Assembly: GCA_944389915.1 (NCBI GenBank)
Contig: CALXOC010000086.1
Coordinates: forward strand, 1 to 37,627
Source of the DNA: an uncultured Opitutales bacterium
Lineage (GTDB): Bacteria; Verrucomicrobiota; Verrucomicrobiia; Opitutales; Intestinicryptomonadaceae
DNA: 37,627 bases
Reading direction: 5' to 3'
The position numbers and the translations under genes were made by a program. Below the pieces are notes generated by a model. It was not told the DNA's origin and did not search any database. It worked only from the letters and a program-made list of their open reading frames with translations. This document shows positions 8,936 through 17,007 of this stretch, piece after piece (position 1 is the stretch's first letter; the number at the start of each line of letters is the position of its first letter).

Positions 8936-9969
8936 GAGTCTATTTGCGAATAAAGTTTGTCGGGCCAAGTCAATAGGGCGCTTCCCCACGATAACCCCAC
9001 CCCGAAAGCGCTGACAAGCACTTTCATGCCGGGTTTTAAGCGCCCGGATTTAGCGGCTTCGGCAAGGGCCAGCGGGAGGCTCGAGCCTCCGCAATTACCG
9101 TATTCGCGCACGTTGCAATACATCTTTTCCGGGGGTATGCCGAGTTTTTTTGCGATTGAGGAGAGCATCATCTCGCCCGCTTGGTGAAATACGAACAAAT
9201 CTATGTCGGCTGCAGAGATATTATTCCTTTTTAAGAGCTTTGAAACGGAGGCGGGCACTATTTTGTATGCGAATGAAAAAATCCTGAGCCCGTCTATGTA
9301 CATGTCAGCATTAGAGCGAAAATTATGGTTCTGGTCCTCGCGCACGATAAAATCTTCGGGAGCGGGGGGATTTCTGAAAGCCGAAGCCGGAACGATGAGG
9401 CTGTCGTACCCCGATCCGTCGGTGCCAAAATCAAAATCTGCGGTGTCGCCAAATTCGGAAACTTCCAATATGGAGGCGCTCGCGGCGTCGGAAAAGAGCG
9501 TTACTGCACTTTTATCCAAAGGGTTTATCAATTTTGAAGGCGTGTCTCCGGTGAGTATCAAGGCTTTGGAGCACAATCCAGACTCAATCCAAGCGCGGGC
9601 GGTCGCCAACAAATATGGATATTGAGAGCATCCGAGATTTACGTCGAAGGCGGCGCAAGACTTTGGAAGGCCGAGGCGCTCCTGAATGACGCAGGCGGTA
9701 GTCGGCATTATGTAGTCGGGAGTCTGCGTGCCAAATATCAGTAGCGAAATCTCGCCTCTATCGCAGGCGCCGGAATTAAAGAGCGCTTCCGCAGCGCTTA
9801 CAGCCAGATCCGAGGCGCATTCATTCTCGGCGCATATGCGGCGCTCATATATGCCCGTCATTCGGGTTATTTTCTCCATTACATCGCTTCCAAAACGTCC
9901 GGCCAAAACTTCGTTGGTCAATCTCCCCTTCGGAAGGGTGCATGATATGTGTGTGAGGCGCGCCTTCAA
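8932..9969 (-). CDS. 3-oxoacyl-ACP synthase III (FabH/KAS III family)
   Basis: 345-residue thiolase-fold condensing enzyme. The Cys-His-Asn triad is visible: Cys114 (NLGCSQYP), His262 (FVFHQAGEMM) and Asn292 (EYGNCGGSS). KAS III enzymes start chains by condensing an acyl-CoA with malonyl-ACP; relatives also transfer acyl groups. The usual oxyanion/dimer segment LFGDGAGA is altered to LFSDAASA. The start is a TTG at 9967-9969 preceded by an AAAGGAA Shine-Dalgarno with suitable spacing, and the protein begins directly at the conserved first strand. It faces the KS-CLF operon tail to tail, with stop codons overlapping at 8932-8935, so it may supply primers for that pathway or be independent. A paralogue lies at 21917-22975. 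Confidence 0.88.
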   Translation of the reverse strand: MKARLTHISCTLPKGRLTNEVLAGRFGSDVMEKITRMTGIYERRICAENECASDLAVSAAEALFNSGACDRGEISLLIFGTQTPDYIMPTTACVIQERLGLPKSCAAFDVNLGCSQYPYLLATARAWIESGLCSKALILTGDTPSKLINPLDKSAVTLFSDAASASILEVSEFGDTADFDFGTDGSGYDSLIVPASAFRNPPAPEDFIVREDQNHNFRSNADMYIDGLRIFSFAYKIVPASVSKLLKRNNISAADIDLFVFHQAGEMMLSSIAKKLGIPPEKMYCNVREYGNCGGSSLPLALAEAAKSGRLKPGMKVLVSAFGVGLSWGSALLTWPDKLYSQIDS

Positions 9970-10180
9970 GCGAGTTCCTTTCTATAAAACCCTGTAAAAT
10001 TAACACATCTTAAGGACTGCAATCAACAAGAATTTCCGAATTCCTTTAAAATCGAAACGCAAATAAAAAAATAAGCGATATTTGCAAAAAAAAGCTTCAC
10101 TTGAATGTCCATATGTGCAAAACTCCCGCCGCTTTCTTTTTATTATAAGAAGCACTTCTAAAACTCATACACCAATTATT

Positions 10181-11446
10181 ATGAAAAATAGAATACTTGC
10201 GCTTGTCGCATTATTTTGCACAGGCGGAGCGTTCGGAGCAGGTTTCCAAGTTTTGGAACAAGGTACCGGTAATATCGGTTCCGCGCTCGCGGGCGCAACG
10301 ACAAATGCGAATGGGGACGCCTCCGCAGCGTTCTGGAATCCGTCGGCAGTCTTCTTCTCCGGATTTGAAGTTGGCGACGTGCTTGTCGATTCGGCTATAA
10401 ATTTTATAGTTCCGAACTTCGACTTTGATGATATGGGCTCAACCGATTTGGGAATGCAGCAGGGGAACATGACAAACGTCCCAAACAACGGGGGAAACGG
10501 CGGGAAACTGGGAGTGGTTCCAAATTTCTTTGTGGTTTACCGCGCTACCGAAGATGTCAGTTTCACCTTTTCGGTAACGAGCACATACGGCCTTACAACC
10601 GAATACGACGACAACTGGTTCGGGCGCTTCCACGGAATATCGAGCGATCTCAAAACCATAGACATAAATCCAAGCCTTGCCTATAAAGTCAACGACTGGT
10701 TTTCTGTTTTCGGTGGCGTATCCGCACAATTCATACACGCGGAGCTGACACAGGCATACGCATTGGCCTTCCCAAATTTTGCAATGACAAGGCTTACCGC
10801 GCAAAGCTGGGGCATAGGAGGCAATGCCGGATTCACAATCAAGTATGCCGACGAGGGGCGCATAGGCTTCAGCTGGAGAAGCGAAGTGGCGCAGAATATA
10901 TCGGGCAATATGAGGGTAAACGGAGATGTCGTGGCCCCCGCATACGCAGATATAAACTTGCCTCAAACATTTAATGTGGGAATATACCAGCGGCTTCCCG
11001 GAAAATACAACCGCTTCGCGCTAATGGCAGACTACGCATATACACTGTGGTCTTCTTTCGACGAACTCTGCATAAAAAACGAGCAGACGGGAGCAGTAAT
11101 AAGCAATACCCAGGAATCGTGGAGCAACGTATCGCGCATATCGGTCGGATTGCATTATTATCCTGAATTTAACGAAAACTTTGTATTTCGCATCGGTTCG
11201 GCATGGGACCAATCGCCAATAAAGTCGAAAGAGCATCGAACTGTGCGCATTCCCTGCACCGACCGTATTTGGTTTGCATGCGGCATAGGATATAAATACC
11301 AGGCCCTTAGCATCGACGTCGGCTATATGTATATATGGTTCTACGACAACCCAATGATAGAAAACACCGGACCAACGGGTACTATACGAGGGGAATTTCA
11401 CGGCAGGGCAAGCGTAATTTCCGCCCAAATTAGCCTAAAATTCTAA
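10181..11446 (+). CDS. FadL/OmpP1/TodX-family outer-membrane transport protein
   Basis: 421-residue outer-membrane beta-barrel of the family that takes up long-chain fatty acids and other hydrophobic compounds. A signal peptide (MKNRILALVALFCTGGAFGA) is followed at once by the family signature GFQVLEQGTGNIGSALAG and the NPSAVFFSGF hatch motif; alternating amphipathic strands fill the rest, and the chain ends in an aromatic beta-signal (ISLKF). The open frame extends upstream to 10082, but that part is not signal-peptide-like, so the ATG at 10181 is chosen. It stands alone between a divergent KAS III gene and a terminator at 11461. The position next to lipid genes fits a role in hydrophobic substrate traffic, but the substrate is unknown. 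Confidence 0.88.
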   Translation: MKNRILALVALFCTGGAFGAGFQVLEQGTGNIGSALAGATTNANGDASAAFWNPSAVFFSGFEVGDVLVDSAINFIVPNFDFDDMGSTDLGMQQGNMTNVPNNGGNGGKLGVVPNFFVVYRATEDVSFTFSVTSTYGLTTEYDDNWFGRFHGISSDLKTIDINPSLAYKVNDWFSVFGGVSAQFIHAELTQAYALAFPNFAMTRLTAQSWGIGGNAGFTIKYADEGRIGFSWRSEVAQNISGNMRVNGDVVAPAYADINLPQTFNVGIYQRLPGKYNRFALMADYAYTLWSSFDELCIKNEQTGAVISNTQESWSNVSRISVGLHYYPEFNENFVFRIGSAWDQSPIKSKEHRTVRIPCTDRIWFACGIGYKYQALSIDVGYMYIWFYDNPMIENTGPTGTIRGEFHGRASVISAQISLKF

Positions 11447-11460
11447 CCCATGCTCCAACA

Positions 11461-11490
11461 AAAATCCTCCAAATCCGGGGGATTTTTTTT
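11461..11490 (+). terminator. Intrinsic terminator after the FadL-like gene
   Basis: A 10-bp stem (11461-11470 with 11477-11486, one G-U pair) with a 6-base loop runs into a tract of eight T. It lies 15 bp after the stop codon and closes the FadL-like transcript. Confidence 0.85.
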
Positions 11491-11630
11491 ATTTACAATC
11501 CACCCATGAGCATTGATGAACATTCAAATTTTCAGCGTGTTTTGGCTTAAAAATAAAAATTTTTTAACAAATTTTCTCTGTTAGTTTTCCCGCTCCGCCA
11601 AATTATTTAAATTCTTAACAACATATTTTA

Positions 11631-11650
11631 TAAAAACTTTGGAGTTTTTA
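11631..11650. repeat. Perfect 8-bp inverted repeat upstream of the HPr gene
   Basis: TAAAAACT (11631-11638) and AGTTTTTA (11643-11650) flank a 4-base spacer, about 11 bp before the candidate -35 box of the HPr gene. It could be an operator or a weak hairpin; AT-richness makes chance occurrence plausible. Confidence 0.35.
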
Positions 11651-11661
11651 TTTAAATTTTC

Positions 11662-11689
11662 TTGACCTGAATGATTATTAAGGCATTAT
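11662..11689 (+). promoter_or_regulatory. Candidate sigma-70 promoter of the HPr gene
   Basis: TTGACC (11662-11667) and CATTAT (11684-11689) are separated by 16 bp and lie about 35 bp before the HPr start. The match to the consensus is fair; no experiment supports it. Confidence 0.4.
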
Positions 11690-11724
11690 CACTTGCTTTA
11701 ATTCAAAAATTGCAACTAACAGTC

Positions 11725-12006
11725 ATGGCGGTAACAGAAGTAACAAGAACGCTGACAGTTCAAAATAAGATGGGTATCCACGCCCGTCCGGCCGCAATGA
11801 TTGTGCGCATTTCAAATAAGTACGCGCATACGGATGTTTTAGTTGAAAAAGACGGGGAACAAGTAAACGCCAAAAGCATTATGAGTTTGATGATGCTCGC
11901 AGCAGGAAAAGGTTCCGAAGTTAAATTTATAGCGGAAGGTGAAGACGCAGAGCAAATGCTGGATGAAATCGCCGCACTCTTTGATAGAAAATTTGACGAG
12001 GAATAA
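11725..12006 (+). CDS. ptsH: HPr phosphocarrier protein
   Basis: 93-residue phosphocarrier of the phosphotransferase system. The active-site His19 lies in GIHARPAA, aligned with His15 of classical HPr. Ser51 lies in AKSIMSLMML, aligned with Ser46, the target of HPr kinase in organisms that have it, so the protein may act as a regulator as well as a phosphate relay. The frame could start upstream at 11671, but the ATG at 11725 gives a family-length N-terminus. No enzyme I or sugar permease gene is adjacent, which fits the regulatory or nitrogen-type use of HPr seen in genomes with few PTS permeases. The gene appears to be transcribed alone. Confidence 0.93.
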   Translation: MAVTEVTRTLTVQNKMGIHARPAAMIVRISNKYAHTDVLVEKDGEQVNAKSIMSLMMLAAGKGSEVKFIAEGEDAEQMLDEIAALFDRKFDEE

Positions 12007-12092
12007 ATCTTATAAAAATTCTTCCCCTCTACAGGCCTTAGGCGTGAATTTTACTTGAAAAGGGCATCTCTGCTTTTAAGTAAATTACCTGT

Positions 12093-13253
12093 ATGTCGAA
12101 ACTTATCCTATCACTGGCTGTTCTTAGCTTATTGCTCCAAAGCACAGTTTTTCCCCTATCGGCAGAGGAAAGCGATATTGCAAAAATTGATTCAAACTTT
12201 GCGGTTGAAAAAAAAGGCACCGGAGAGCTTGTCGTGTATATGAACGCCCTTCTTCCGCCATTCAAAGTGGAGGGATTCCCATGGTACAAAAACGGAGAAG
12301 CGCTAAACAGGTTGCCGCAAGGCGTAAAAAAATCGGAAGTAAACAAAGGCGTACTGGCTCTTTCCAAGCATACGGCCGGAGGTTGCGTACGCTTCAGGAC
12401 TAATTCGCCATATATCTATTTAAAAAGCTCTCTTGCCAATAACAGCCCAAACATGGGGCATATGCCGCACACGGGAAGTTCGGGATTCGATCTGTTTGTA
12501 GACGGAAACACGTATGTGAAAACGGTAAATCCGGCACATTATAAGGGTAAAATCCCCGACCCTCTCGAAGTGAAAATTGCCGGGAAAATGCCGAAAGCCA
12601 TGAGGGAGTTCACATTGTATATGCCATTGTACAACGGCGTAAAATCTCTGGAAATAGGATTGGCCCCCGGTTCAAAAATCGAAGCTCCGAGAGCGCATAA
12701 AATATCGAAGCCCATACTTTTTTACGGTTCTTCGATAACCCAGGGAGCCTGCGCTTCAAGAACTTCTAACGCCTATACAGCCATGCTTTGCCGCAAACTC
12801 GACGCCCCTATGATAAATTTCGGATTTTCGGGATCCGCCCTGGGCGAAGCAAAAATGGCGGAGCTAATCGCCTCCTTAGATTTGTCGCTCTTTGTCATGG
12901 ACTACGACTACAACGCTCCAAATGCGGAGCACCTTTGGCGGACGCACGAGAAATTTTTTAATATAATCCGCCAAGCCCACCCGAAATTGCCAATAGTCAT
13001 ATTCTCGAGAGTGACGAATGCAACTGACGAACGTACCCAAGCCGTGCGCCGCACATACGAAAACGCAAGAAAGAATGGAGACAACTACGTGTGGTTCGTG
13101 GACGGACGCGACCTAATGAAAGGCGTGGATTCCTCTTACACTTCAGTCGACGGCACGCATCCGAACGATCTCGGTTTTTACGCCATGTATAAAAACGCTC
13201 TGCCCGTAATAGAAAAAGCGCTGAAAAGCTCCGATGAACCTATTGGAAAATAA
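12093..13253 (+). CDS. Secreted SGNH/GDSL hydrolase with N-terminal beta-sandwich
   Basis: 386-residue secreted esterase-like hydrolase, likely removing acyl groups from carbohydrates. A signal peptide (residues 1-24, ending PLSA) precedes an N-terminal beta-sandwich of the SGNH-N type (about 45-205). The catalytic domain follows, with block I YGSSITQG (nucleophile Ser214, GDS replaced by GSS), block II GFSGSA with the oxyanion Gly, and block V DGTHPNDLGF providing Asp353 and His356. The start ATG at 12093 is fixed by the signal peptide; no clear ribosome binding site is seen. Its stop codon abuts that of the convergent sugar isomerase-like gene with no spacing. The substrate is inferred only. 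Confidence 0.82.
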   Translation: MSKLILSLAVLSLLLQSTVFPLSAEESDIAKIDSNFAVEKKGTGELVVYMNALLPPFKVEGFPWYKNGEALNRLPQGVKKSEVNKGVLALSKHTAGGCVRFRTNSPYIYLKSSLANNSPNMGHMPHTGSSGFDLFVDGNTYVKTVNPAHYKGKIPDPLEVKIAGKMPKAMREFTLYMPLYNGVKSLEIGLAPGSKIEAPRAHKISKPILFYGSSITQGACASRTSNAYTAMLCRKLDAPMINFGFSGSALGEAKMAELIASLDLSLFVMDYDYNAPNAEHLWRTHEKFFNIIRQAHPKLPIVIFSRVTNATDERTQAVRRTYENARKNGDNYVWFVDGRDLMKGVDSSYTSVDGTHPNDLGFYAMYKNALPVIEKALKSSDEPIGK

Positions 13254-14138
13254 TTACAAAAACAACATGGAAGATTTTACAAATTCCGCATTGCTCTTAA
13301 ACAATTCCAGAGCGCCAAATTCTTTTGAAGGAGTAAACCTGTGGGATTCAAATACCAACCAACCGTTATAATCAATATCTTTTATCGCCTGCAGGCAGCC
13401 CGCCATATCCGAGGGATGCCCCTTGCCCGTATTTAGAAGGTGCTCCGAGCTCTTTAAGTGTATCTGACCTATTCTTCCCTTTAAGGCCCGCAAATGCGAA
13501 GGGGTATCGGTATGCCCGTAATATCCGAAATTCATTACGTCGAAATAAATATTCACATTCGGACTGCCCACTGCATCTAATATTTTTATATCGTCGGCTG
13601 AAGAGAGGGAATTTTCAAGAGATATGCTCACGCCCGCATTTTCAGCGTATGGAGCAACAGCTTTCAGCCTTTCCACAAGGGGCTTAAAGAAGTCCCCGTT
13701 CATCTGCAAGCTTCCCTTTTTGCGCATATCGGCCGGGCCGTAAAAAGGCAGCAATATGTTTTTGCAATCAAGTTTCACAGCGGCATCAACAGCCGACTTG
13801 ATATAATCTACCGCGCCGTTTGCCGCGTAAAATGGATGCGCGTTCATGCAAGTGGCTCCTATGGAGCATACCGCCATGCCGGTGCCAAGCATTCTGGCTT
13901 TATAGGCGGCAATTTTGGAATCGCTAAAAAAAGGAAGTTTGGGCGATGAAATCTTAGAGGATATTTGAACGCCGTTAAGCCCGGCGTTTTTTGCAAAATC
14001 CATTATGGAAGGATTGCCGACCAACCTAGCGGACCAATCGCACACACCGAGCGGGAAAGCAGATTTGCGTTTTGCACATGCCGCCGCAACAAAAAGCGGC
14101 ATTGGAAGTATAGATGCTAAAAATTCTCTTCTTTTCAT
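13254..14138 (-). CDS. Sugar phosphate isomerase/epimerase-fold protein with Tat-type lipoprotein signal
   Basis: 294-residue xylose-isomerase-like TIM barrel (AP endonuclease 2 / sugar isomerase-epimerase family). Metal-site residues typical of the fold are visible in SISLENS (Glu), YFDVMNFG (Asp), QIHLKSS (His) and WLVFESH (Glu). The N-terminus MKRREFLASILPMPLFVAAAC combines a twin-arginine motif (RREFL) with a lipobox-like AAAC, so the protein is probably exported folded with its metal and lipidated. The open frame extends to 14216, but the ATG at 14136-14138 gives the signal peptide. It lies 105 bp downstream of the U32 gene and could be read through from it. The substrate is unknown; a periplasmic sugar or inositol-like compound is a guess. 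Confidence 0.8.
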   Translation of the reverse strand: MKRREFLASILPMPLFVAAACAKRKSAFPLGVCDWSARLVGNPSIMDFAKNAGLNGVQISSKISSPKLPFFSDSKIAAYKARMLGTGMAVCSIGATCMNAHPFYAANGAVDYIKSAVDAAVKLDCKNILLPFYGPADMRKKGSLQMNGDFFKPLVERLKAVAPYAENAGVSISLENSLSSADDIKILDAVGSPNVNIYFDVMNFGYYGHTDTPSHLRALKGRIGQIHLKSSEHLLNTGKGHPSDMAGCLQAIKDIDYNGWLVFESHRFTPSKEFGALELFKSNAEFVKSSMLFL

Positions 14139-14243
14139 GCCGACATTCTTATAAGCCGGACTTGAAGGGTCAACCTCAAGTTTGAAAAACTTTAAATTGA
14201 AGTCAATATAGTGCAATTTTATAGAAACACAAAAAAGACAGAG

Positions 14244-15509
14244 TTAAAGCATCTTATAAATTCTGTCCATCGGCCTAAGTTTTTCGGGACAAACAAAAGT
14301 TGCGCTTTCTCCCTTGGAAGCCGATTTTACAGCATTGCCCCCGCTTCCTCGAAGCCCGCCGACAGTCATTTTCAAATATCCGGTGCTTGGTCCCTCTATT
14401 TGTATCTCGTCGCCGCATGAAAGCGAGGCATCGTCTATTATTACATGCGCCACTTGCGCCTTTGCAAAATAGTTTATAACGTGCCCGACAATGACTTTTT
14501 TTCTGGTGGCCATGTTTCCCGGCGAAATCCAATCATCCATCGCCTTGCCCATGTAAAAACCGCTTGAAAATCCCCGATTGAATACAGTTTCAAGCTCTCC
14601 GAGCAAATTTTTTTTCAAATCTTCAAATTCGGACTTAAAATTTTTACGCCTTCGCCCGGCATAATAAAAATCGCGCGCGCGCTTGTATGCCGATACGACG
14701 GTCTCGACATACACGGCATTCCTGTTTCGCCCCTCGATTTTCAGCGAATCAACCCCAGCGGCAAAAATCTTTTCTATAAAAGGCAAAGTGCACAAGTCTT
14801 TAGGGCTCAAAACATAATTTTTTCCCAACACGAAATTTAAAGATGCGTCGCGGGCATCGCTTATTAAATATTGGCGTCGGCACATTTGGCGGCATTCGCC
14901 CCGATTGGCGCTTTTCCCGCAAGAAAAGCCTGACAGAAAACATCTGCCGCTCAAGGACACGCACATGGCCCCATGCGCAAAAATTTCAAACTCGATATTT
15001 TCAGACTCCCCATTTGGAAGCTCCCTGCGCAATGCCGACCTTATTTTCGAGATGTCCGAAAGCGAACACTCCCTCGCCAAAACGAACCTTTTTATTCCAA
15101 AATGCTTGTAATATGCGGCAATTGAGGCGGCGTTTGAGACGCTTGCCTGAGTTGAAAGAAAAACCGGCATTGCCAATTCCCTCGCGGCGTCTATCACCGA
15201 AAAATCCCAAGCAATTATTGCGTCGACACCGCTCTTCGCTGCTTTGCGAACTATTTCACGTATTTTCCTCCGCTCGCCTTCGTAATAAATATTATTTAGC
15301 GTCAAATAAGTTTTGACGCCCGCCTTGGAGCATTCCTCCACAACTTCCGGCATTTCAGCGGGCGAAAAATTTTTCGCCGACGCCCTCATATTCCAGCCCT
15401 TGAGCCCGAAATACACCGCGTCTGCGCCGGACTTAAGCGCCGCCGATAAATTTATAAAATCGCCCGCCGGCGCCATTATTTCCGGCACTTTGTCTCGGAT
15501 GCGCGGCAT
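14244..15509 (-). CDS. U32 family protein, TrhP/YegQ-like tRNA hydroxylation factor
   Basis: 421-residue member of the peptidase U32 family. The family signature is present (FAHGAMCVSLSGRCFLS), followed by further conserved cysteines (SCGKSANRGECRQMC) that in RlhA/TrhP-type proteins are thought to bind an iron-sulfur cluster. Several U32 members are RNA hydroxylation factors rather than proteases; length and C-terminal beta-domain (about 325-421) fit TrhP, which acts in 5-hydroxyuridine formation at tRNA position 34, but RlhA-like or other U32 roles cannot be excluded. The start codon overlaps the stop of the small cysteine-rich gene upstream (TAATG), indicating coupled translation in a prfB-DUF6485-U32 transcript. 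Confidence 0.85.
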   Translation of the reverse strand: MPRIRDKVPEIMAPAGDFINLSAALKSGADAVYFGLKGWNMRASAKNFSPAEMPEVVEECSKAGVKTYLTLNNIYYEGERRKIREIVRKAAKSGVDAIIAWDFSVIDAARELAMPVFLSTQASVSNAASIAAYYKHFGIKRFVLARECSLSDISKIRSALRRELPNGESENIEFEIFAHGAMCVSLSGRCFLSGFSCGKSANRGECRQMCRRQYLISDARDASLNFVLGKNYVLSPKDLCTLPFIEKIFAAGVDSLKIEGRNRNAVYVETVVSAYKRARDFYYAGRRRKNFKSEFEDLKKNLLGELETVFNRGFSSGFYMGKAMDDWISPGNMATRKKVIVGHVINYFAKAQVAHVIIDDASLSCGDEIQIEGPSTGYLKMTVGGLRGSGGNAVKSASKGESATFVCPEKLRPMDRIYKML

Positions 15510-15709
15510 TATAGCTTACCTTCAATAACGAGTTTTGCGAAGTGCTCAAAAGACCTATCGTAAGTGGCCTCGGATTTTTTGTCGAAAAAACACGCAGGCA
15601 GCTGGCGTTTCGAAGCGTGATACCTCACGCATTCGCAACACAAACCGGACTTAGGGCAAGGATATGTGCATGCGCAGCGTTTTTTATTTTCTATGATTTT
15701 GCATTCCAT
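15509..15709 (-). CDS. Small cysteine-rich DUF6485-type protein
   Basis: 66-residue protein with eight cysteines, seven of them clustered in the first 27 residues: Cys3, CACTYPC, then GLCCECVRYH and a later PACFF. This matches the pattern I know for DUF6485 (PF20095), a family of unknown function. The Cys spacing suggests a zinc or iron-sulfur site. It lies 22 bp after prfB and overlaps the U32 start by one base, so it probably belongs to the same transcript. A role as accessory to the iron-sulfur U32 protein is a speculation from coupling. Confidence 0.8.
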   Translation of the reverse strand: MECKIIENKKRCACTYPCPKSGLCCECVRYHASKRQLPACFFDKKSEATYDRSFEHFAKLVIEGKL

Positions 15710-15731
15710 GTCCGTATAAAAACTTCAATTT

Positions 15732-16866
15732 TTAAGATTCGTCGTCCATTTGTATGTTTTTATTTCTCGAGCTCGGCCCGCCCGCGCGCAGCCACGCATT
15801 GACAAACATGTCCAAATCGCCGTCCATAACGGCTTGCAGATTGCCGGTCTCGGCTCCGGTTCGCAAGTCTTTCACCATTTGATATGGTTGAAACACATAG
15901 CTGCGGATTTGATTCCCCCAAGATATTTCGCCCTTTTCGCCGTAAAACCGGTCCATTTCGGCGCGCTTGTCGTCCTGCAGCTTCTCATAGAGGCGGCTCT
16001 TGAGTATTTTCATTGCGCTGGCTTTGTTTTTAAATTGAGACCTCTCGTTTTGGCATGCCACTACTATGCCGCTCGGAATATGCGTAATTCGAACCGCACT
16101 TTCCGTTTTATTTACATGCTGCCCGCCCTTGCCGCTGGAGCGGTATGTGTCGATTTTCAATTCCTCTTCTTTTATATCGAGATCTAAATCGTCTTCTATT
16201 TCTGCAATTACGTCTACGGAGCAAAAAGAAGTATGGCGCCTCTTGTTAGCATCGAAGGGGCTTATGCGCACAAGCCTGTGGACCCCGCGCTCGGCCTTGC
16301 AGTATCCGTAGGCATTGGAACCGCAAACGCGAAAGGTAACTTTGGACATTCCCGCTTCCTCGCCGGCTTGGATATCCTCTATTTCAGTAGTGTACCCCCT
16401 GCGTTCCGCCCAGCGCATATACATGCGCAACAGCATCTCGGCCCAATCGCAGCTTTCGGTGCCTCCGGCGCCGGCGTGTATTGTTATTATCGCGTTGCAT
16501 GAATCGTGCGGCCCGCTTAAGAAGGATTCTATCTCTATCCTGTCCAGGTCCGCGTTGAGACGCTTTACTTCCGAAGACAACTCCTCGCGCAATGCCGGAT
16601 CGTCGTCTGATTCTTCTGCAAGCTCCAATAGGGCCTTTAAATCCTCCACGCGCTTTTCGATTTCTCCAGCCGGAGCGACAAGAGATTTGAGCCTTGCCAA
16701 TTCAGACACAACTTTCTGCGCTTCGCTCTGGTTATCCCAAAAAGAAGCCTCGGCCATTTTTGCTTCAAGAGCCGCAATCTCAGCGCGCTTGGCCGCTAAG
16801 TCAAAGAAACCTCCACAAATATCCGGCGCGTTTGACAATATTGTCGGAAGCAGACTTTATCTCCAT
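15732..16866 (-). CDS. prfB: Peptide chain release factor 2, expressed through a programmed +1 frameshift
   Basis: RF2 terminates translation at UGA and UAA. The gene is in two frames: a 21-codon first part (16866-16804) ends at an in-frame TGA (16803-16801), and the rest (16802-15732, 356 residues) is in the +1 frame, giving about 377 residues. The main part has the RF2 stop-codon tripeptide SPF ([12 protein letters not shown]) and the GGQ motif (GKGGQHVNK) that triggers peptide release. Joining the frames yields [19 protein letters not shown], the normal RF2 N-terminal helix. The start ATG 16864-16866 (MEIKSAS) is chosen; ATG 16876-16878 is four codons upstream. This is autoregulation, not a pseudogene: low RF2 lets the ribosome pause and slip at UGA. 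Confidence 0.95.
16800..16814 (-). promoter_or_regulatory. prfB programmed +1 frameshift site
   Basis: On the minus strand the order is GGAGG (16814-16810), TTT, CTT, TGA, C. This is the known RF2 recoding signal: an internal Shine-Dalgarno three bases before the slippery CTT codon, followed by the poor-context stop UGA-C. E. coli uses AGGGGG, TAT, CTT, TGA, C with the same spacing. Slippage from CUU to UUU lets the ribosome continue at GAC (16802-16800). Confidence 0.95.
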
Positions 16867-16960
16867 ATCAACTATCATGCGCGCGAGTGTTGCAATAATA
16901 TTAATAATATCAACATAAAAAAGCTTGAAAAGAGCCGGCGCTCTGCGATACTTTTTTAAG

Positions 16961-16984
16961 AAAACAACCGTTATTGGTTGTTTT
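16961..16984. repeat. Perfect 9-bp inverted repeat between prfB and the repeat-protein gene
   Basis: AAAACAACC (16961-16969) and GGTTGTTTT (16976-16984) surround a 6-base loop in the 141-bp divergent intergenic region. It could be an operator for either gene or an RNA hairpin; there is no converging gene that would need a terminator here. Confidence 0.45.
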
Positions 16985-17007
16985 ATGAACTTTTTATAAA
17001 AAAGAAC

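Noticed and set aside
10439-10966. 175-residue antisense frame within the FadL-like gene
   Set aside because: No recognisable family, and the opposite strand encodes a clear beta-barrel protein.
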